The position numbers and the translations under genes are program-made. Below the pieces are notes generated by a model. The model did not search any database and was not told where the DNA came from. It was given only the letters and a program-made list of their open reading frames with translations. From Desmodesmus armatus (taxonomy: Eukaryota > Chlorophyta > Chlorophyceae > Sphaeropleales > Scenedesmaceae): a stretch of 64,000 nt of DNA. This document shows positions 12,000-24,690 of the stretch, in pieces. Location: positions 1,240,001-1,304,000 of the forward strand of contig VIIQ02000574.1 of assembly GCA_007449985.2 (NCBI GenBank), read 5' to 3'. How positions within the stretch are numbered: the first letter of the stretch is position 1; every line of letters starts with the position of its first letter.

Positions 12000-14100
12000 A
12001 TAAGCGGGTGCGTAATTCCTATCCCGCCACCCACTGGAAATGTGCGCGCGTAAGCTATCACATACAGAAATTAAAAATGAAATGGAAGTGAAAGCCATGT
12101 CAACAGCAGCCCCTGCCCCTGCTTGAAGCACAAAAGTGATTGCCGTGCAGTGGGTTGTTGTATGGCATGTAGCTAACCAACCGTCAGCAACACAGGTACA
12201 GCACCTGAACTCCGCAGCAGAGGGTTGGGGTACCAACCTGACTCATCCAGTTTGTAATTGTCAGCGACGTTGACGCCATGCCAGCCGCCAGGAGAGCAAG
12301 GTCATCATGCATCAACGCACGCTGCAAAGAACAGAATACCCTAAAAAAAAACCAGCACGCCTGGAGGCAGCTGCCTAGCACACACACTATTTACTACAAG
12401 ACAGGCATGGCACCCCACGCATACAAATGCATACACAAGCAGTATTCCTGCATCAATAGCATCCAATGCCAGCATGTGCACTTGGTTGCCAAGTGCTGAT
12501 TGTCGAGCACCTGAGCTCAACCTGCACCCAGGACAGCGGCCACCTGTAAATCGCACAGGGACCTGGTCCATTGCTGGGGGCTTGAGCCACCAGACCACAC
12601 AACATAGCAACTCAGCCGAGGGTGCCGCCTGCACCCCATGCTGTGCGGTGCTCCAGCAGGCAACGGCTTTTCATTGATGCCCGCCAAAAGAATATGCCCG
12701 CCACAATGGTCCTGGAGAGTATACCGGGGTCAGGCAATGCTGACCTGTCAATACACTGACCTGACGTCAACACACCGTCGCGCCCAAAGGGGCGTTGTCA
12801 GCAGCAGCACTATTTTGCGGTCAGTGCACATATCACAGCACGAACGACTTCAGGAAGTGGTTATGCAAAAGTACCGCATCAAGGAGACTTGATGTAGCGC
12901 CAAGCTAGGTATACCATGCTCTGGCGCAACCTAGCTGGACATCACAAACAACAAGCCCATCTGTTGGCTGGCTAGCAGGTGGCCAGCCAGTGGCCAAGAG
13001 CTGCCGCTATTGCCATCCAACCCTGTCCAGCACCATGCGGAGGCTGCTGGTGCGTAGGGTGGCCTGATCCTGCTGTGGCTATGTTGCCATCTCACTGTAC
13101 ACATAAACACAAGGAATGAGGGGTACACCACACCACTGTACAGGGTTCCAAGCAGTTGCAGCTGCCTGTCATGATCTTCAGAGAGATATGTGAGCCCAGG
13201 GATCTGGATAAGGAACAGCAAGGGTGTGGCTAGCTAGCCCAGCACAAACACACGCGTACGGGCAGCCCACCAGTAAAAAATCTACTGCTGACAGCTAAAA
13301 GCAGTTGGCAGCCACAGCTTGCCGCCAACATGTTGATGACCGCCTGCCTTAACCACTCCCCTCAATCGCACGTGTTGCACGCAAGGGGCTCCGACCCTAC
13401 AAGTGGTCATTGAACACGCACATGCGCCGCTAGGCTACTCCCCTCAGAGCAAAACAATCAGACACCAGCCTTGCAAGCCAGAACCAAGCGTGCCACCTGC
13501 TATCTACTGCATGCCAGCGTATGCCAGGCCATGAAATGGATTTCAGGAGCAACATGAACTTGGCTTGAAGCTGAAGCATCCCCCACACAAGGCCTGGCAG
13601 GTGGAAAACATCAAAGCGGCCTGATAGCCGTGTAACGCAGGTGACGCTGCTGCCAAAACTGGCGGCTGCATGCCGTGGGAAACACATGTCACCCCCAACG
13701 CACTCCACTGACGCACGCACATTCAGCATCTGCACCCTCCACAACGCACACCGTCAGCACCATCACTTGCAAGCCCATGACAAAAGCAACCAACCAGCAC
13801 AGCAAGCTGATCCAACTGCCCGGCGGCAACGTTGGTGTTCTGCAATATATGACAACCCGCTGCATACTGCACCCGGGGCCGCCAGCCACTCTAGCACACT
13901 TGCCAGGAAAGCACTCATGCTTCAGCCACCACACAAAACCACAAGCTACTACCTTCTGTAGCACTCACTCTCTCTGGTATGGTACAGCAGCTGATGCACT
14001 CGCCGCCACCATGCACTTCTGCAACAGCCTCACACAGACAGATAGGGTTTAGAAGCTTCCGGCACCAACCAATTGTGCGGTGGTGCACAGACGCCGCCAA
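12000..14100 (-). other. Scattered open exon-like segments, possible minus-strand membrane protein gene
   Basis: Several short open stretches on the minus strand have splice-like borders and amphipathic or hydrophobic content. In transcription order they are: about 13830-13780 (SWISLLCWLVAFVMGLQV), about 13690-13540 (GRFDVFHLPGLVWGMLQL), 13200-13090 (after an ATCCAG acceptor: IPGLTYLSEDHDRQLQLLG then SGVVYPSFLVFM), 12326-12240 (ALMHDDLALLAAGMAST then NWMSQ) and about 12125-12030 (AVDMAFTSISFLISV). I could not chain them in phase and do not recognise a family. They may be exons of one multi-pass protein, a decayed gene, or chance. Confidence 0.2.
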
Positions 14101-14838
14101 CCCAATATGTCCATTTCTGGGACAACTGTCTGTGCTTCTGGCACTTGGCTGCATGGCTGGGCCGGGTGGACACACCGGCTGGCGGTCAATCAAAGTGTAC
14201 CTCTGTGGTTGCTACCATGCGCAGCAGTCCTTCCGCGTGTCTTCACACGAAACAAGATGAGGCACCCATCAGCACTTCGTGCATGCTGCGCGTTTGCATG
14301 CACATGCAGGCACACTCTGCCCCCCATTTGTGAACACACACATACACACCTCGCCAGCGTCAACACACAGACCATCCCACAGCACAGCACACCAGCAACG
14401 TCATATGATAGACGGCAGCCGTGCAATGGTCCAAAGCAGCCCACAGCTACTGCAGTTTTTTCCTGCAGTGGCGTTTCAGCCGTGTACATTGATGCCTGCC
14501 GCACGCATGGATGTTGCACCCTCACAGCCAGCTATTCATCAAAAGGCGTGTGTGATGCCCAACATCAGGATTCCATCTCGCACATGCATTCACCGGGTCG
14601 CCACCTTGCTAGGATGAAGGGCTCCGAGACACCACACAGTGGACGTCCTCAGCTTGCAGCGTAGTGTCCCGAGCTCCTTGCTTGGACACCATCCTGCACA
14701 CCCCTTGCACCTGCGCCAGCAAGGTCAAAAGCACATCAGTCATGTGACATGACAAATCAGCACCTATCCATCAGCTGGAAAGAAGTGCGCATTTGCTGCA
14801 GCAGACCGATAAATCTCAGCACGGCAGTGGGTAGTATA

Positions 14839-17800
14839 TCAGTAACGCAACACAAAACCTGGTGTCAGCACCAGCAGTGTCCTGCACAGCCCCCCACATG
14901 AGGTGATAGACACACCCCGCACCTTGAGCCACATGCTCCTCATGCCACTGGAGCCAGCACGCTCCAAGGACACTGGCGCAGGGGGCGGCATGCACTTGCC
15001 CATTGTGCAGGCAGGTGGCAGGGCCAACAGCGGCCCAGGGTCAGGCGCTGAGGGGTACCGGTTCAAGCTGTTGCGACCGACGGCTCCTGAATACTGCTTC
15101 TGTCCCACAGCAGACCTGTGCTCGCCGCTGCCCCCAGCACGACAACCACAGGCCAGTGGCTGCTTAGGGTTGGCCCCAGCTGCCAGGAGGCCAGCGGCTG
15201 CATGGCGGCTGCCTGCCTGGTGGTCAACCTGCCCTGGTGCTGGGCTGCTGCCATCACTGCACAGCCCAGCAACCATGTTGGGCCCCACGGAACATGCACG
15301 CATCAAAGTCACGCAGTCAAGGCCCTTTGAAGCCCCGCAGGTGCTGGACACACACCCGCTGCACTGTGGGCTAGTGCCGTTGCTGCCGCTGCCGCTGCTG
15401 TAGCTGGCTGATGTGCCACCTGGCCTCCACTGTGCTGCTGCAAACAGTGAAGAGGCAGAGCTCACAGCCGAGGGCTTGCGCCTGTGTGACTGCAGCAGGC
15501 CCCTGATAGGGCTGGGCAGAGGGCTGCGCATGCTGAACCCAACCACTGGCTGAGTGGGCGTCCTGCAGCCTGCAGGGACTGTGCTGGACGCAACACACCC
15601 GTCCGTAGCTGGTGGGGCAGCCCCGCTGCGGGAGCGCACCAGGTTCCGTCCTGCACCCAGGAGTGCTCGCATGGGGCTCATGGCCAAGGCTGACAGGCGT
15701 GCACCACTGCTGCTCGGAGGCGGGCTGCTGGGAGGTTCCGCAGAAGGTGTCGGCGCATCCTGCAACACAAAGGATGTCGGCGATGTGTTAGCATAGAGTC
15801 CTGTGTTAATGCGCTGGTGATGTGTCCTCAAGCTTGCTCAAAGCACTGGAGCCACCATCCGATGTGGCACAGGTCATCCCATCAATGGATTCAGCAAGCC
15901 CAGTGTGGACGGCACACAGCATCAGGACCTCCATCATACCTGCAGCGTGTCTGTGTGCCGCAACCTCGCTGGGCTGCTGAGTTGCCGGGCGAAGCTGGGC
16001 CCTTGGCCGCACCGAGGCACCAACGTCACTGTCGGCAGCAAACCGCCAGCATGCCGCTGCTCAATGCTGCAGGTGATGCTGATGGCGGGTGTGTCACCTG
16101 CTGCTGGTGGTGACAGCACCCCCAGCAGCGCACCCGCTGTGCTGTACTGAGCTGCAGCGGCTGCAAAGGGGTGTGGAGGCAGCTGCTGTGGCTGCGTGTG
16201 CATTGGCTGTGGCTTGCGCAGCGCTAGCGGGCTTGCTGGGTGCAGCACAGCAGCCTGCAAAGGTGCCGGGGGGCCTGCACTGGGGCAGGCCGGCGGCACG
16301 TGCCATGGCAGGCCCACCCCAAAGCTGCTGGCTGTGCTGAGCACCACAGGAGAAGCAGCGGGAGCACTGCTGCTCAGCTCACAGCTGGAGCTGCTGCTGC
16401 CTGGCATGCAGCTTGACGAGGCTTGGCTCAGGGCGATGGGCACCACTGCACTGCTGCCTTTGGGTGTGGCTTGGCTCATGGAAGATGCCCTGCTCAGAGG
16501 GCCGTCACTGCCAGCCCTGCAGGAAGGGGGGTGCAGCAGTGGCACTTGTGGATAATGATACTATAGCTTATTACAACTGGTTCTGCTAGCCAGCCACATG
16601 CGCCTTACAGCCCCAACCAGACGTGACAAGCACACCTCCAGGTGGGCAGCAAGCAAACCTCGGCACATCAGGTTGTTGGCAGTGTGTTGCAAGCAAACTC
16701 CGTCTGGCTGGCTGTTGATGTAGCAGTCGGTGCACACAGCACAGCCAGCACAGCACAGTCCATCATCATCATCATTACACAGCACAGTCCAGAGGGTGGC
16801 AATGCTGTGACGGCCTTGGCTGCTGTCAGCGCCCACCCACCTGTGCATCGAAACCTGCTCCATCCGCAGCAGCGCCTCCCGGTCTGTCGTGTGTGCTTGC
16901 ACCCATGGGTGCCCCAGCAGCTCAACTGCACTCGGCCGCTTTGCCGCCTGCTTGGTCAGCGCCTGGGAGACAAAGTCTGCACACGCTGTAGAAACCCCAG
17001 CAGGCAGCGGCTTCGGTGACATGAACTGTGCCTTCAGGGACGCAGCTGTGGGGTCGGCATCGTTGAAGGGTGTCGCTCCCGCCAGGGCTTCATACACCAG
17101 CACACCCATGGCCCAGATGTCTACCTTGGAATCGTAGCTTGGCAGTTGGGTGGGCTTCACCTTGCGCAGGGCGATGACATCAGCAGACGGCTGCGCCAGC
17201 ACCTGCCACACACCAGCCAAAGCAGGAAATCCCAGGTCAGCACAGCATAACACACCATACATAGTGTCATAGGAACTTGTCACGGGAAAGGACAGTGCTG
17301 CAGAGGAAAGCTGGCAAAGAAACAGGCAGCAAGACCAAAGGCTGTATGTGCTGCCACCCAGGTTGGCTGAGTGCATACGCCCTGTTGATCATAAGCCTAC
17401 AAGCAATGAACAAAGATACTGGAAAGCAGACTGGTGACGACAAAATCGCGCTAGAACACGTGCCGTAAGCAGCATGTGTGTCTGCAGTGGTGTCCTGGCC
17501 TGAGCAGCCTATCTCTGAAGGGGTGATCACCTCAGGGGCCATGTACTCAAGGGTCCCTACGCGGGAGACTGGCCGCTCCTTGCTGGCATTGATGGCCAGG
17601 CCAAAGTCCCCCAGGCACAGAGTGCCGTCTGTCTGGAAGAAGATGTTTTCTGGCTTGATGTCCCGGTGGACGATGCCCAGCTGGTGCAGGGAGTGGAGCA
17701 CCTTGAGCAGCGGGGTGATGACCTGGGGCAGCACAACACACAACGACAGCAACTTCAGTGCGGGCAGGGCCGGCGCTGTGCGAGCAGCACAGGCCACATA

Positions 17801-18710
17801 GTGTTGCAACGCACTATGCACCATATTGAATGTTCAGCAACACCAGGCAAGCAAGTGCTGTCCAGCGCAATGGAGTGTATGAGTGGCCTCACCAGGGCCC
17901 ACCCACCCAAGCAGGCAGTGCAGGACACAACCATGTGTATGCTGCCGCGGGGCCTGCCAGTAGCTGCGCACACACCTGTTTGCACAGTTGAGCTTCATTA
18001 AGCAGCCCCTGGTTCGCGAGCCGCTTGTACAGGTCACCCCCAAAGCAGGGCTCAAACACCAGGTAGACATTGGAGGTGTCATCTGCTGTTCCACACAGAT
18101 CAACCACGCCCGGAACCCTGCAGAATTCACAGCAGGGTGGAAGGGCAGGTGGGCAGACACAATGAGCCATGGGTTTTAGCAAGTTACATCCTATGGTTGA
18201 GGTCATTGGGTAAGCAAGGTCGCCCTCCAGCGGTGTCTGAGCAGGGCCGCAGGCGCTTGCGGCTTGAACATGCACAACCAAAGCTGTGTTGTGCTGGCCC
18301 CAGTTGACAACACTTAGGTGTACACAGCATGGAGGGCTGAAGGATTCTACCTCCACATGGGGCAGGCTGAAGAGGTGTTCAGCCATTCAAGAGTTCAGAG
18401 GGTTTGATGATTGTGGGCACAACAAGATAAAGCAACCCGGTTGTAGCCGTTGTGGCACTTACCCAAGCTCCTTGAGCAGCCGCAGATGCGCGACCTCCCT
18501 TGAGATATTTAGCCAGTGGCGGACTTGTAGCTGGGCTTTGTGGTAGGCTGCACACACAGAGCAACAACAGAACATTGCATGTGCTGGCTCACTGGGAAAG
18601 GGTGCTTGAAAGTGCGAGGTCAAAGGCTTCGTGGATTACCTTTGACTACCTTCTGGTCTTGGTCACGTGCCTGCTTGCTGGCCAGGAATACTGAGCTCAC
18701 ACTGCCCCAG
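14839..18710 (-). CDS. Serine/threonine protein kinase with long disordered tail
   Basis: In-phase exons: about 18710-18640, 18547-18463, 18117-17976, 17722 to about 17490, 17202-16841, 16516-15940 and 15759-14839. The catalytic order is complete: GSVSSVFLASK (glycine loop region), KVVKAYHKAQL (the VxK lysine, across an intron), NISREVAHLRLLKEL (helix C with Glu), LVFEPCFGGDLYKRL (hinge), GIVHRDIKPENIFF (HRD), CLGDFGLAI (DFG), GTLEYMAPEVI (APE), DIWAMGVLVYEALAG and a terminal HPWVQ. After subdomain XI about 500 residues are Ser/Ala/Pro/Gln-rich without a recognisable domain. The first exon upstream of the glycine loop could not be fixed, and the donor after the APE exon (near 17490) is also unclear, perhaps non-canonical. 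The kinase group is uncertain; the catalytic core resembles algal Aurora/CDPK-like kinases. Confidence 0.85.
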
Positions 18711-19521
18711 GAAGGTGTCAAGGGAGCAGGACGGCAGGACAGGAGGACAAAAACAGTGAGTGGACCTTGGCGGCCAAGATGAAGCTTCGAAGTTGAATAT
18801 GCTATTTTACGCGCTCAAGCAGAAGCACAGGGCCATCAGGAAGGTGGCCAGGAAAGCCAGAAAAGGATCTGTCAACCCTGGAAGAACATCACCGCCCAGC
18901 ACCACACGGCCTGGCCTGCCTCACCATCCGTTGTGCAGAACTTGCACAGAGTCCATCCTTAAGGGGTGCAACAGCAGCAAAGTGAGGGAGACAGCAGACG
19001 TTGCTGCTGCTCATTTGTGCCCCAGGTCGCTCCTTTTGCCTGCGACCGTGTGCGCAGGTGCTTGTATCCTGCTCGCGTTAAAGAAGGAGTGAAGGTCCCA
19101 TACGGACTAGGGAAGGCCAGAAGATTGCCGGCCGGGAGTAACCACCCCGACAGTGTATGGCTGCGACAGAGAAAGCCCTTTTAAATACTCCGTTGTGCAG
19201 CCAGTGATGCTTGCGTGGAATACGTCGACGCCTGCCCGTCGCCGCAGCTGTCACTTGTCTCAAGCCTTCAAGGTTTGGCGGTTTTGACTCAGCGAAATCA
19301 CGCACTGAAAGAGCTTTTCTTGGTTTGTGGCAGTCTGTCGTAGCTTTTTCAGCCTCTGACTTGCTCCCACTGAGCTTCCTCGCGTGCCAGGCTGTTGCTG
19401 CCAGGCTGTTCTGCTGCCAGGCTGTTCTGCTCACTTGAGAGCTGCAAAACCAGTGCTGGCCCACACCACGAGTCGCTGCTACGACAGAGACTGTTTGCAC
19501 GATCCACATACGGCAGCAGGT
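18711..19521. other. Gap between kinase 5' end and POP4
   Basis: It must contain the unresolved first exon(s) of the minus-strand kinase and the POP4 promoter. Around 19386-19434 there is a short tandem array of gccaggctgttctgct-like units. Confidence 0.4.
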
Positions 19522-20511
19522 ATGCAGCCAACCAACACCAAGAAGCGCAGGTGTGTGTCCTCCCTACACCTCTTAAACTGGCACCGCTGATCTTGTACAA
19601 CACCAGCGGTTACAATGCATCACAGTGACTGCAGATCTTTACAGTAACCAATGACCACACACCTTGCCCCACACAGGTTGGAAGCTTTGGGGCGGCAGCA
19701 GCAGCAACACCCGCATCCAAGCAGCAGCCAAGGTGGCCAGGGGACTAACCGGGGTGCTCGTAGCAGGCCCGCCACCGTCCAGGCAGCTTCAGCAGCAGCC
19801 ACCAGCACAGACGAGGATGTGGGCCCACCTAAGTTCCCATACGTGCCGCTCTCAGCCAGCAGTCAGCCCACATCCCACATCGCCTCCCGCCTGCAGCTCC
19901 CTGCAGCAGCAGCATGCAAAGGCAATGTTGAGGATGTGCTGAAGGACCTGATGCAGCCGCACATGCCCCTCCCTGTCGCCCAGTCCATGATCGCAACACG
20001 CACAGCAGCAGACAAGGCAGTGATACTGGTCAACCCCACAGGCAGGATCAATTTAGCCAGGCCCAGCTCCAGCAGCAGAGGGCGGCAGCAGCGGCTCTCT
20101 GGCAAGCTGCTGCCCAGGGCTCAACGTGTGCAGCTGTCCGCCTTGCCCAAGTCAGGCATCGACTATGCTGCCATGCTGGCCCTGCATGACTTGTGGGCAA
20201 GGTATGCTGGTGGTGTGCTGAGCGGTGCACAAACACCAGAAGCCTTGGAGCGGCTGTTGAACACCCTGGACTGGCACGGTGCCTTAGTCAGGGTGGCGGC
20301 CTGCAAGAACCCCATCTATGTGCACAGAGCTGGTGTGGTTGCCAAGGCAACACACAGCACCTTTGTGCTTGTCTCTGAAGATGGTCGCAGCAGCACTGTC
20401 CCCCTGAAGGGCAGCAGTTTTGATTGCAGTGTGGATTGTGGGCGCACTGTGCATGTTGTGCTGTCAGGGGACAACCTCAAGGCACTCAGATGTGTGGAGA
20501 AGGCTGAGTAG
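19522..20511 (+). CDS. POP4: RNase P/MRP protein subunit POP4 (Rpp29)
   Basis: Exon 1 is 19522-19550, encoding MQPTNTKKR and ending in phase 2. Exon 2 is 19677-20511. Together they give 287 residues. The first 80 residues are Gln/Ser-rich and not conserved. The C-terminal 100 residues carry the Rof/RNase P p29 fold pattern: LHDLWARY helix, LLNTLDWHGALVRVA, KNPIYVHRAGVVAKATHSTF, VLVSEDGRSSTVPL and FDCSVDC, matching POP4's L-x-G-A...G(I/V)V...T...F...V-P-K strand order. It is a protein of the nuclear ribonucleoprotein enzymes that process pre-tRNA 5' ends (RNase P) and pre-rRNA (RNase MRP). It is transcribed away from the kinase gene and converges on the OPR gene. Confidence 0.85.
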
Positions 20512-21220
20512 GGAGGCTCGGCACAATTGTGGAGCGGAGCTTTGTACTGTACTGTACTGTACTTTCTGAGTTTGTACTGTATCTTGTACCATATTGGTAC
20601 TGTAATGCATCTCTGTAGGCATCTGATGAGTAGGTCCTGTGTAACACATAGGTATCACATTATCTACGCTTTCTTGATTGGTGAAGCGGCTGAGGGTTTA
20701 TGCTGGCACTTCATCCAAGCTTATTGGCATCCAAGCTTATTGGTCCTCACACTAAGCTGTTCAAAGTGAGTATCCCCGTTTCTGTGCTTGGACTGTGACT
20801 GTGTGTGCCACATGTGTACACGCTGTACAAATATTACATATTGGAGGCCTAGCTGTTGTGAGGACAACCTGAACCTTGCCGCAGCTTGTGCAGATGGGGG
20901 GCTGCAAACTGCACACAGCTCATATAGTGCAACAAACATGCAGTGTGGCTTCAAAATACCACACAATAGTGCGCAATGGGTTGCAAAGAGATGCTCAGAG
21001 GGCACTAGTCACCACTCCTATGATCAGCGGCTGCCAGGTGCAGCAATGCCCACTACCCGGCCCAATGCCTGCAGCACTGCAGGTCAGCTGCTACACACCT
21101 CCCGCACCAGCGGCACTGCCCTTGCCACTGCTGTCGGCTGCCTCGCGCCCTGCCATTCTTGCATCATCCTGCCCTCTCTGGGCGCTGCCACCACAAAGCT
21201 CCAGCAACCACACCTGCAGC
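20512..21220. other. Gap between convergent POP4 and OPR genes
   Basis: No gene is seen. Just after the POP4 stop lies a run of tactg units (20545-20563), followed by tgtaa at 20601-20605, the usual green-algal polyadenylation signal, about 90 bases beyond the stop. An exact 16-bp tandem repeat (catccaagcttattgg) sits near 20711-20742. Confidence 0.5.
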
Positions 21221-24200
21221 CTACTCTGATGGCAGTGCTGCAGCCTGCCCTGGAGCCGCACGCCTGCTTGACATCGCTGCAACGGCCACAGGGTCCAGCA
21301 CCCATGCAAAGGGCTTGTCCTGGGCGCTGTAGCCAAAGGCCCGCAGCACCGTCACAATGCGGCTGTGCTGTGTGGGTGTGAGCACCTGCACCTTGTTGGC
21401 CAACACACCAAGGTATGTGTCCAGCCAGGCAGCGCCGGGGTGATAGCCCAGTGCATACAGCCCCACCAGCAACCCACTGAAGTCCTGGCCATCAGCATTC
21501 CTGCAGTCAGGCACCACCACCAGCAGCAGATGTTCGGGGTGCTACGCTTGCCCAAAGCAGTCAAGAAGCCTGTATTCAGTTGCTGACGTGTATTCAGTTG
21601 CTTCAGGGGCCTGCATGGTGTGTGAGCACTGAGTTGCAACTGCAAAACCAGTGCGGTCCATGCGCGGCAGGGACTGGTGTCTCACCAGAGGTTGTTGCTT
21701 GCGTGTGTGAGCACCAGCTGCATCCACTCCTTGTTGGGCCTCATGCGCAGCGCACCCAGCGACCATAGCATCACGGCCAGGCTGTGAGGGCTGAAGCGGG
21801 GCAGCTGCTCGGCTGCACACATCAGCAGCTCCGCAGTGACCGACACATGGGGCAGGTACTGCAGCAATAACGGCACAGGCAGACAGACGCAGGGCGGAGG
21901 CAGCCACGACAGTCAGAGGAGAACCCACATCACTCACATAAAACAGCAATGCTGTATGCAGCGGCATTGCTATATGAGTGAACTGTAAGAGTCATTTTGT
22001 TGATACCTGCACAAGGCAGGGCTGCCGCCGAACACAAGTGCAATAAGGCAAGCAATCAACAAACACCCTGCAATGGCAAACATAATCCCAACCCCTGCGT
22101 CCTCTCCTCCATCGCCATGCTGTGCCATGTCCCATACCCCCCCCCCCCCAGCCTGTGTATCCCGGGCCCCTCCTCACCCTGAGTCGTGCGCAGCCCCACC
22201 ACACCATGGCCAGCTGCCTGTGCGTCATGCTCCCCGCCGCGCGGCCCGTGCACTGCAGGGCCTGCTGCAGCCACACCTGGGGAGGCAGCAACCGCAGCTT
22301 GCCCAGGGCCCACAGGCTGATCGACAGCTCCTGACCGTTCATGTTCCCCAACTGACTGCGGGACTGAGCCAGCCAGAAAGCTGGGAAGCTGGGGTCAAGG
22401 CAGCGGGAACCCAGCCGGGCGAGCCCGTACATCACCATTGCACAGTCTGTGGGGTGCAGTAGGGAGGCGCTGCCCAGCAGCTGAGGCTGCTCGCTGATGT
22501 CCTGCTGCTGGCCCTGCTGCAGCAGCAGCAGCTCCAAGCCGTCTTCACCTAGTAAGTCCGGATCCTCCTGCAGGCCCAGCACCTGCTGCTGCTCCTGCAC
22601 TGTAGCCAGCGCCTGCTGCTGCAACATGCCGCTCTGTGCAACATCCGCAGCTACCTGCTCTGTATGGGTATCACCCGCCTGCAGCACCTCCAGCTGCTGC
22701 TGTTGGACTAGCTCCTGCTTCTTGGCTGCCAACTGAATCTTCTGCAGTGCTACAGCCGCAACCGCCTTGGTTGCACGAGCGACCGCCACCTGCAGTGCAG
22801 CCTGCAGCTGCATGGCCCACTGCTCGGGGTCTGGCTTGTGGGGCTTTATGGTCCCCACCCCCCACATCACAGTGGCATGCCCCCTGGCAGTGAACACCAC
22901 CTGCTGAGACTCCCAGGCCCGCCAGAACTGTCTCAACCAGGATGTGCTGGGGACATAGTTCAGCCGGCCGAATGCCAGGGCTGCTGTGCTGAGATGTGCT
23001 GGGCTCATGGCTGGCAGAGAGGGCTGTAGCTGCTCGAAGGCTGCCCTGAGCCAGGCGGGTGGGGGGGCACGCTTGGTGCCAGCCACACCCAACAGCAGCA
23101 GCAGCAGCTCGTGCACTGGGAAGGTGGGTAGGGCAGCCTGCATGCAGCCGGCAAGGGTAAGAGCAGCGTATACAGCACAATCAGCGACAGCTGTGGTCAG
23201 TCATGGGGTCTAGGGCCTTGTACAATGCTGCCACGTAACGCCAGATGAATCTGTGCAGTGTCCGCAAGGCACATACTGCCAGTGCACAAACTTTCAAACA
23301 CGGGTACGATCACATAATCTCTTCCACAGTATTGCCTGTGCAGCCAACAGCTCACCACGCCACAACAGGGCAAAGGTATACCTGCAAGCAATACCACATG
23401 CAAAGTACGGCACATCCCAACACCCTCACCATACCCCTCCCATCCCCACAATCTACAGCCGCCACCCAGCCACAATACCGAACTCAGCCCACCCACCTGG
23501 CTGCTGCTCCAGAAGCTGCCCATCCACTCTGCTGGTGGGAACATCTGCATGCGCCCCAGGGCCCCCGCAGTCATGGCCAGGTCAAGGTAGCTGAAGGCCC
23601 CCAGCTGCCGCCTACTGGCGCTGTACCAGCACAGCATGAATTCACGACTGGGGCTGAACCCTCCCCTGCTGCACGCCATTCCTGCAGCAGCGTGCAGGAC
23701 TGTGCTGAGGGCCCTAGGGGCCAGCTGGGTTATCTGGCCCTGTGCTGACAGCAGCAGCTGCTGGCAGGCGGCCTTGAAGGGTGGTGCCAGCAGCAGCGGT
23801 AGGTGTGTGTGCTGCTGCAGTAGCTGTGTGAGGCCAGTTAGGCAGGTGCACAGCTGCTGGCTGGACATGCTGCCGGCGCGCTGCTGCACCAGGGAACATA
23901 GGTTCAGCAGCAGCAGCCAGTCAGGCGACAAACCCTGCTGCTGCTGCTGCTGAGGGTCCTGCTGGCTGAGCTGCCACTGTTGTGTGTGTAGCTGCAGGGG
24001 TGCGGCAGCAGCAGGTAAGCTCTGCAGCCACTGCAGCTGCCCTGGGTGAACCTCCCCCTGCTGCTGCTGCTGCTGCAGCGACAGCTGCTGTGGTGGTAAC
24101 GCCAGGTCCAGGATCATGCCACGCGAGCACTGGTTGACTGCTGCTGAAACATGGATGGCATCCAGCTGCTGTGCTGCACTTGTCAGCAGCAGCAGCAGCT

Positions 24201-24497
24201 GGCCTACATCAGCAGCGGCCCCAATCGCCTTAGTCAGAGCACGAGCAGCATCCGATGCCGGCTGCTGCTGCTGCTGCTGCTTGGCCGACGCACGCAGCTG
24301 GCGCTGCTGCTGCTTTGCATGTGCAGGTGCCCCCTGCTGTCGTTGTGAGGCTGGTCCAGGCTGAGCAGTAGCCCCTCCCGGCCAAGGCTCTGTATGGATG
24401 CCGTGCGCTGGAGCTTGCTGCTCCAGCTGCTGCCGTCTGCGCTGCTGAGTGTGTTTGTGCTGAATGCTCTGCCGCCACAGCTGGTCATTCGACACCC

Positions 24498-24531
<34 letters not shown>

Positions 24532-24690
24532 GGTCTGGGCATTCTGTGTGTTGCTTGGCCGGCCACTGCGCTGTGAGCCACTGGGCGCGGAAACTGAGGA
24601 TGTTGCAGCAACTGCGCTCGTTGCCTTCCTGCCAAGCCTGGAAGCAGAATGTGCAGGCTGCAGATGGGGTGGCCCCCCTTGCAGCAGCAT
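21221..24690 (-). CDS. Octotricopeptide-repeat (OPR) protein, probable organelle RNA factor
   Basis: Exons 24690-23497, 23137-22178, 21858-21686 and 21500-21221 join in phase to about 868 residues. The frame stays open upstream to 24861 without an earlier ATG, so I chose the Met at 24690. The start (MLLQGG...SASRLGRKATSAVAA) looks like a plastid or mitochondrial transit peptide. A Gln-rich region with poly-Gln runs follows. The rest carries OPR-like repeats of about 38 residues with the PPxxW...LxxxxWxLxxLxxxP pattern: MFPPAEWMGSFW, PPPAWLRAAFEQL, VPSTSWLRQFWRAW, LSISLWALGKLRLLPPQVW, LAVMLWSLGALRMRPNKEW and GLYALGYHPGAAWLD. OPR proteins are alpha-solenoids that bind specific chloroplast or mitochondrial RNAs. 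The target is unknown. A nearby RAP domain is not evident. Confidence 0.82.

Noticed and set aside
20545..20563. Telomere-like repeat (tactg units)
   Set aside because: The unit is not a known telomere repeat and the run has only a few copies.
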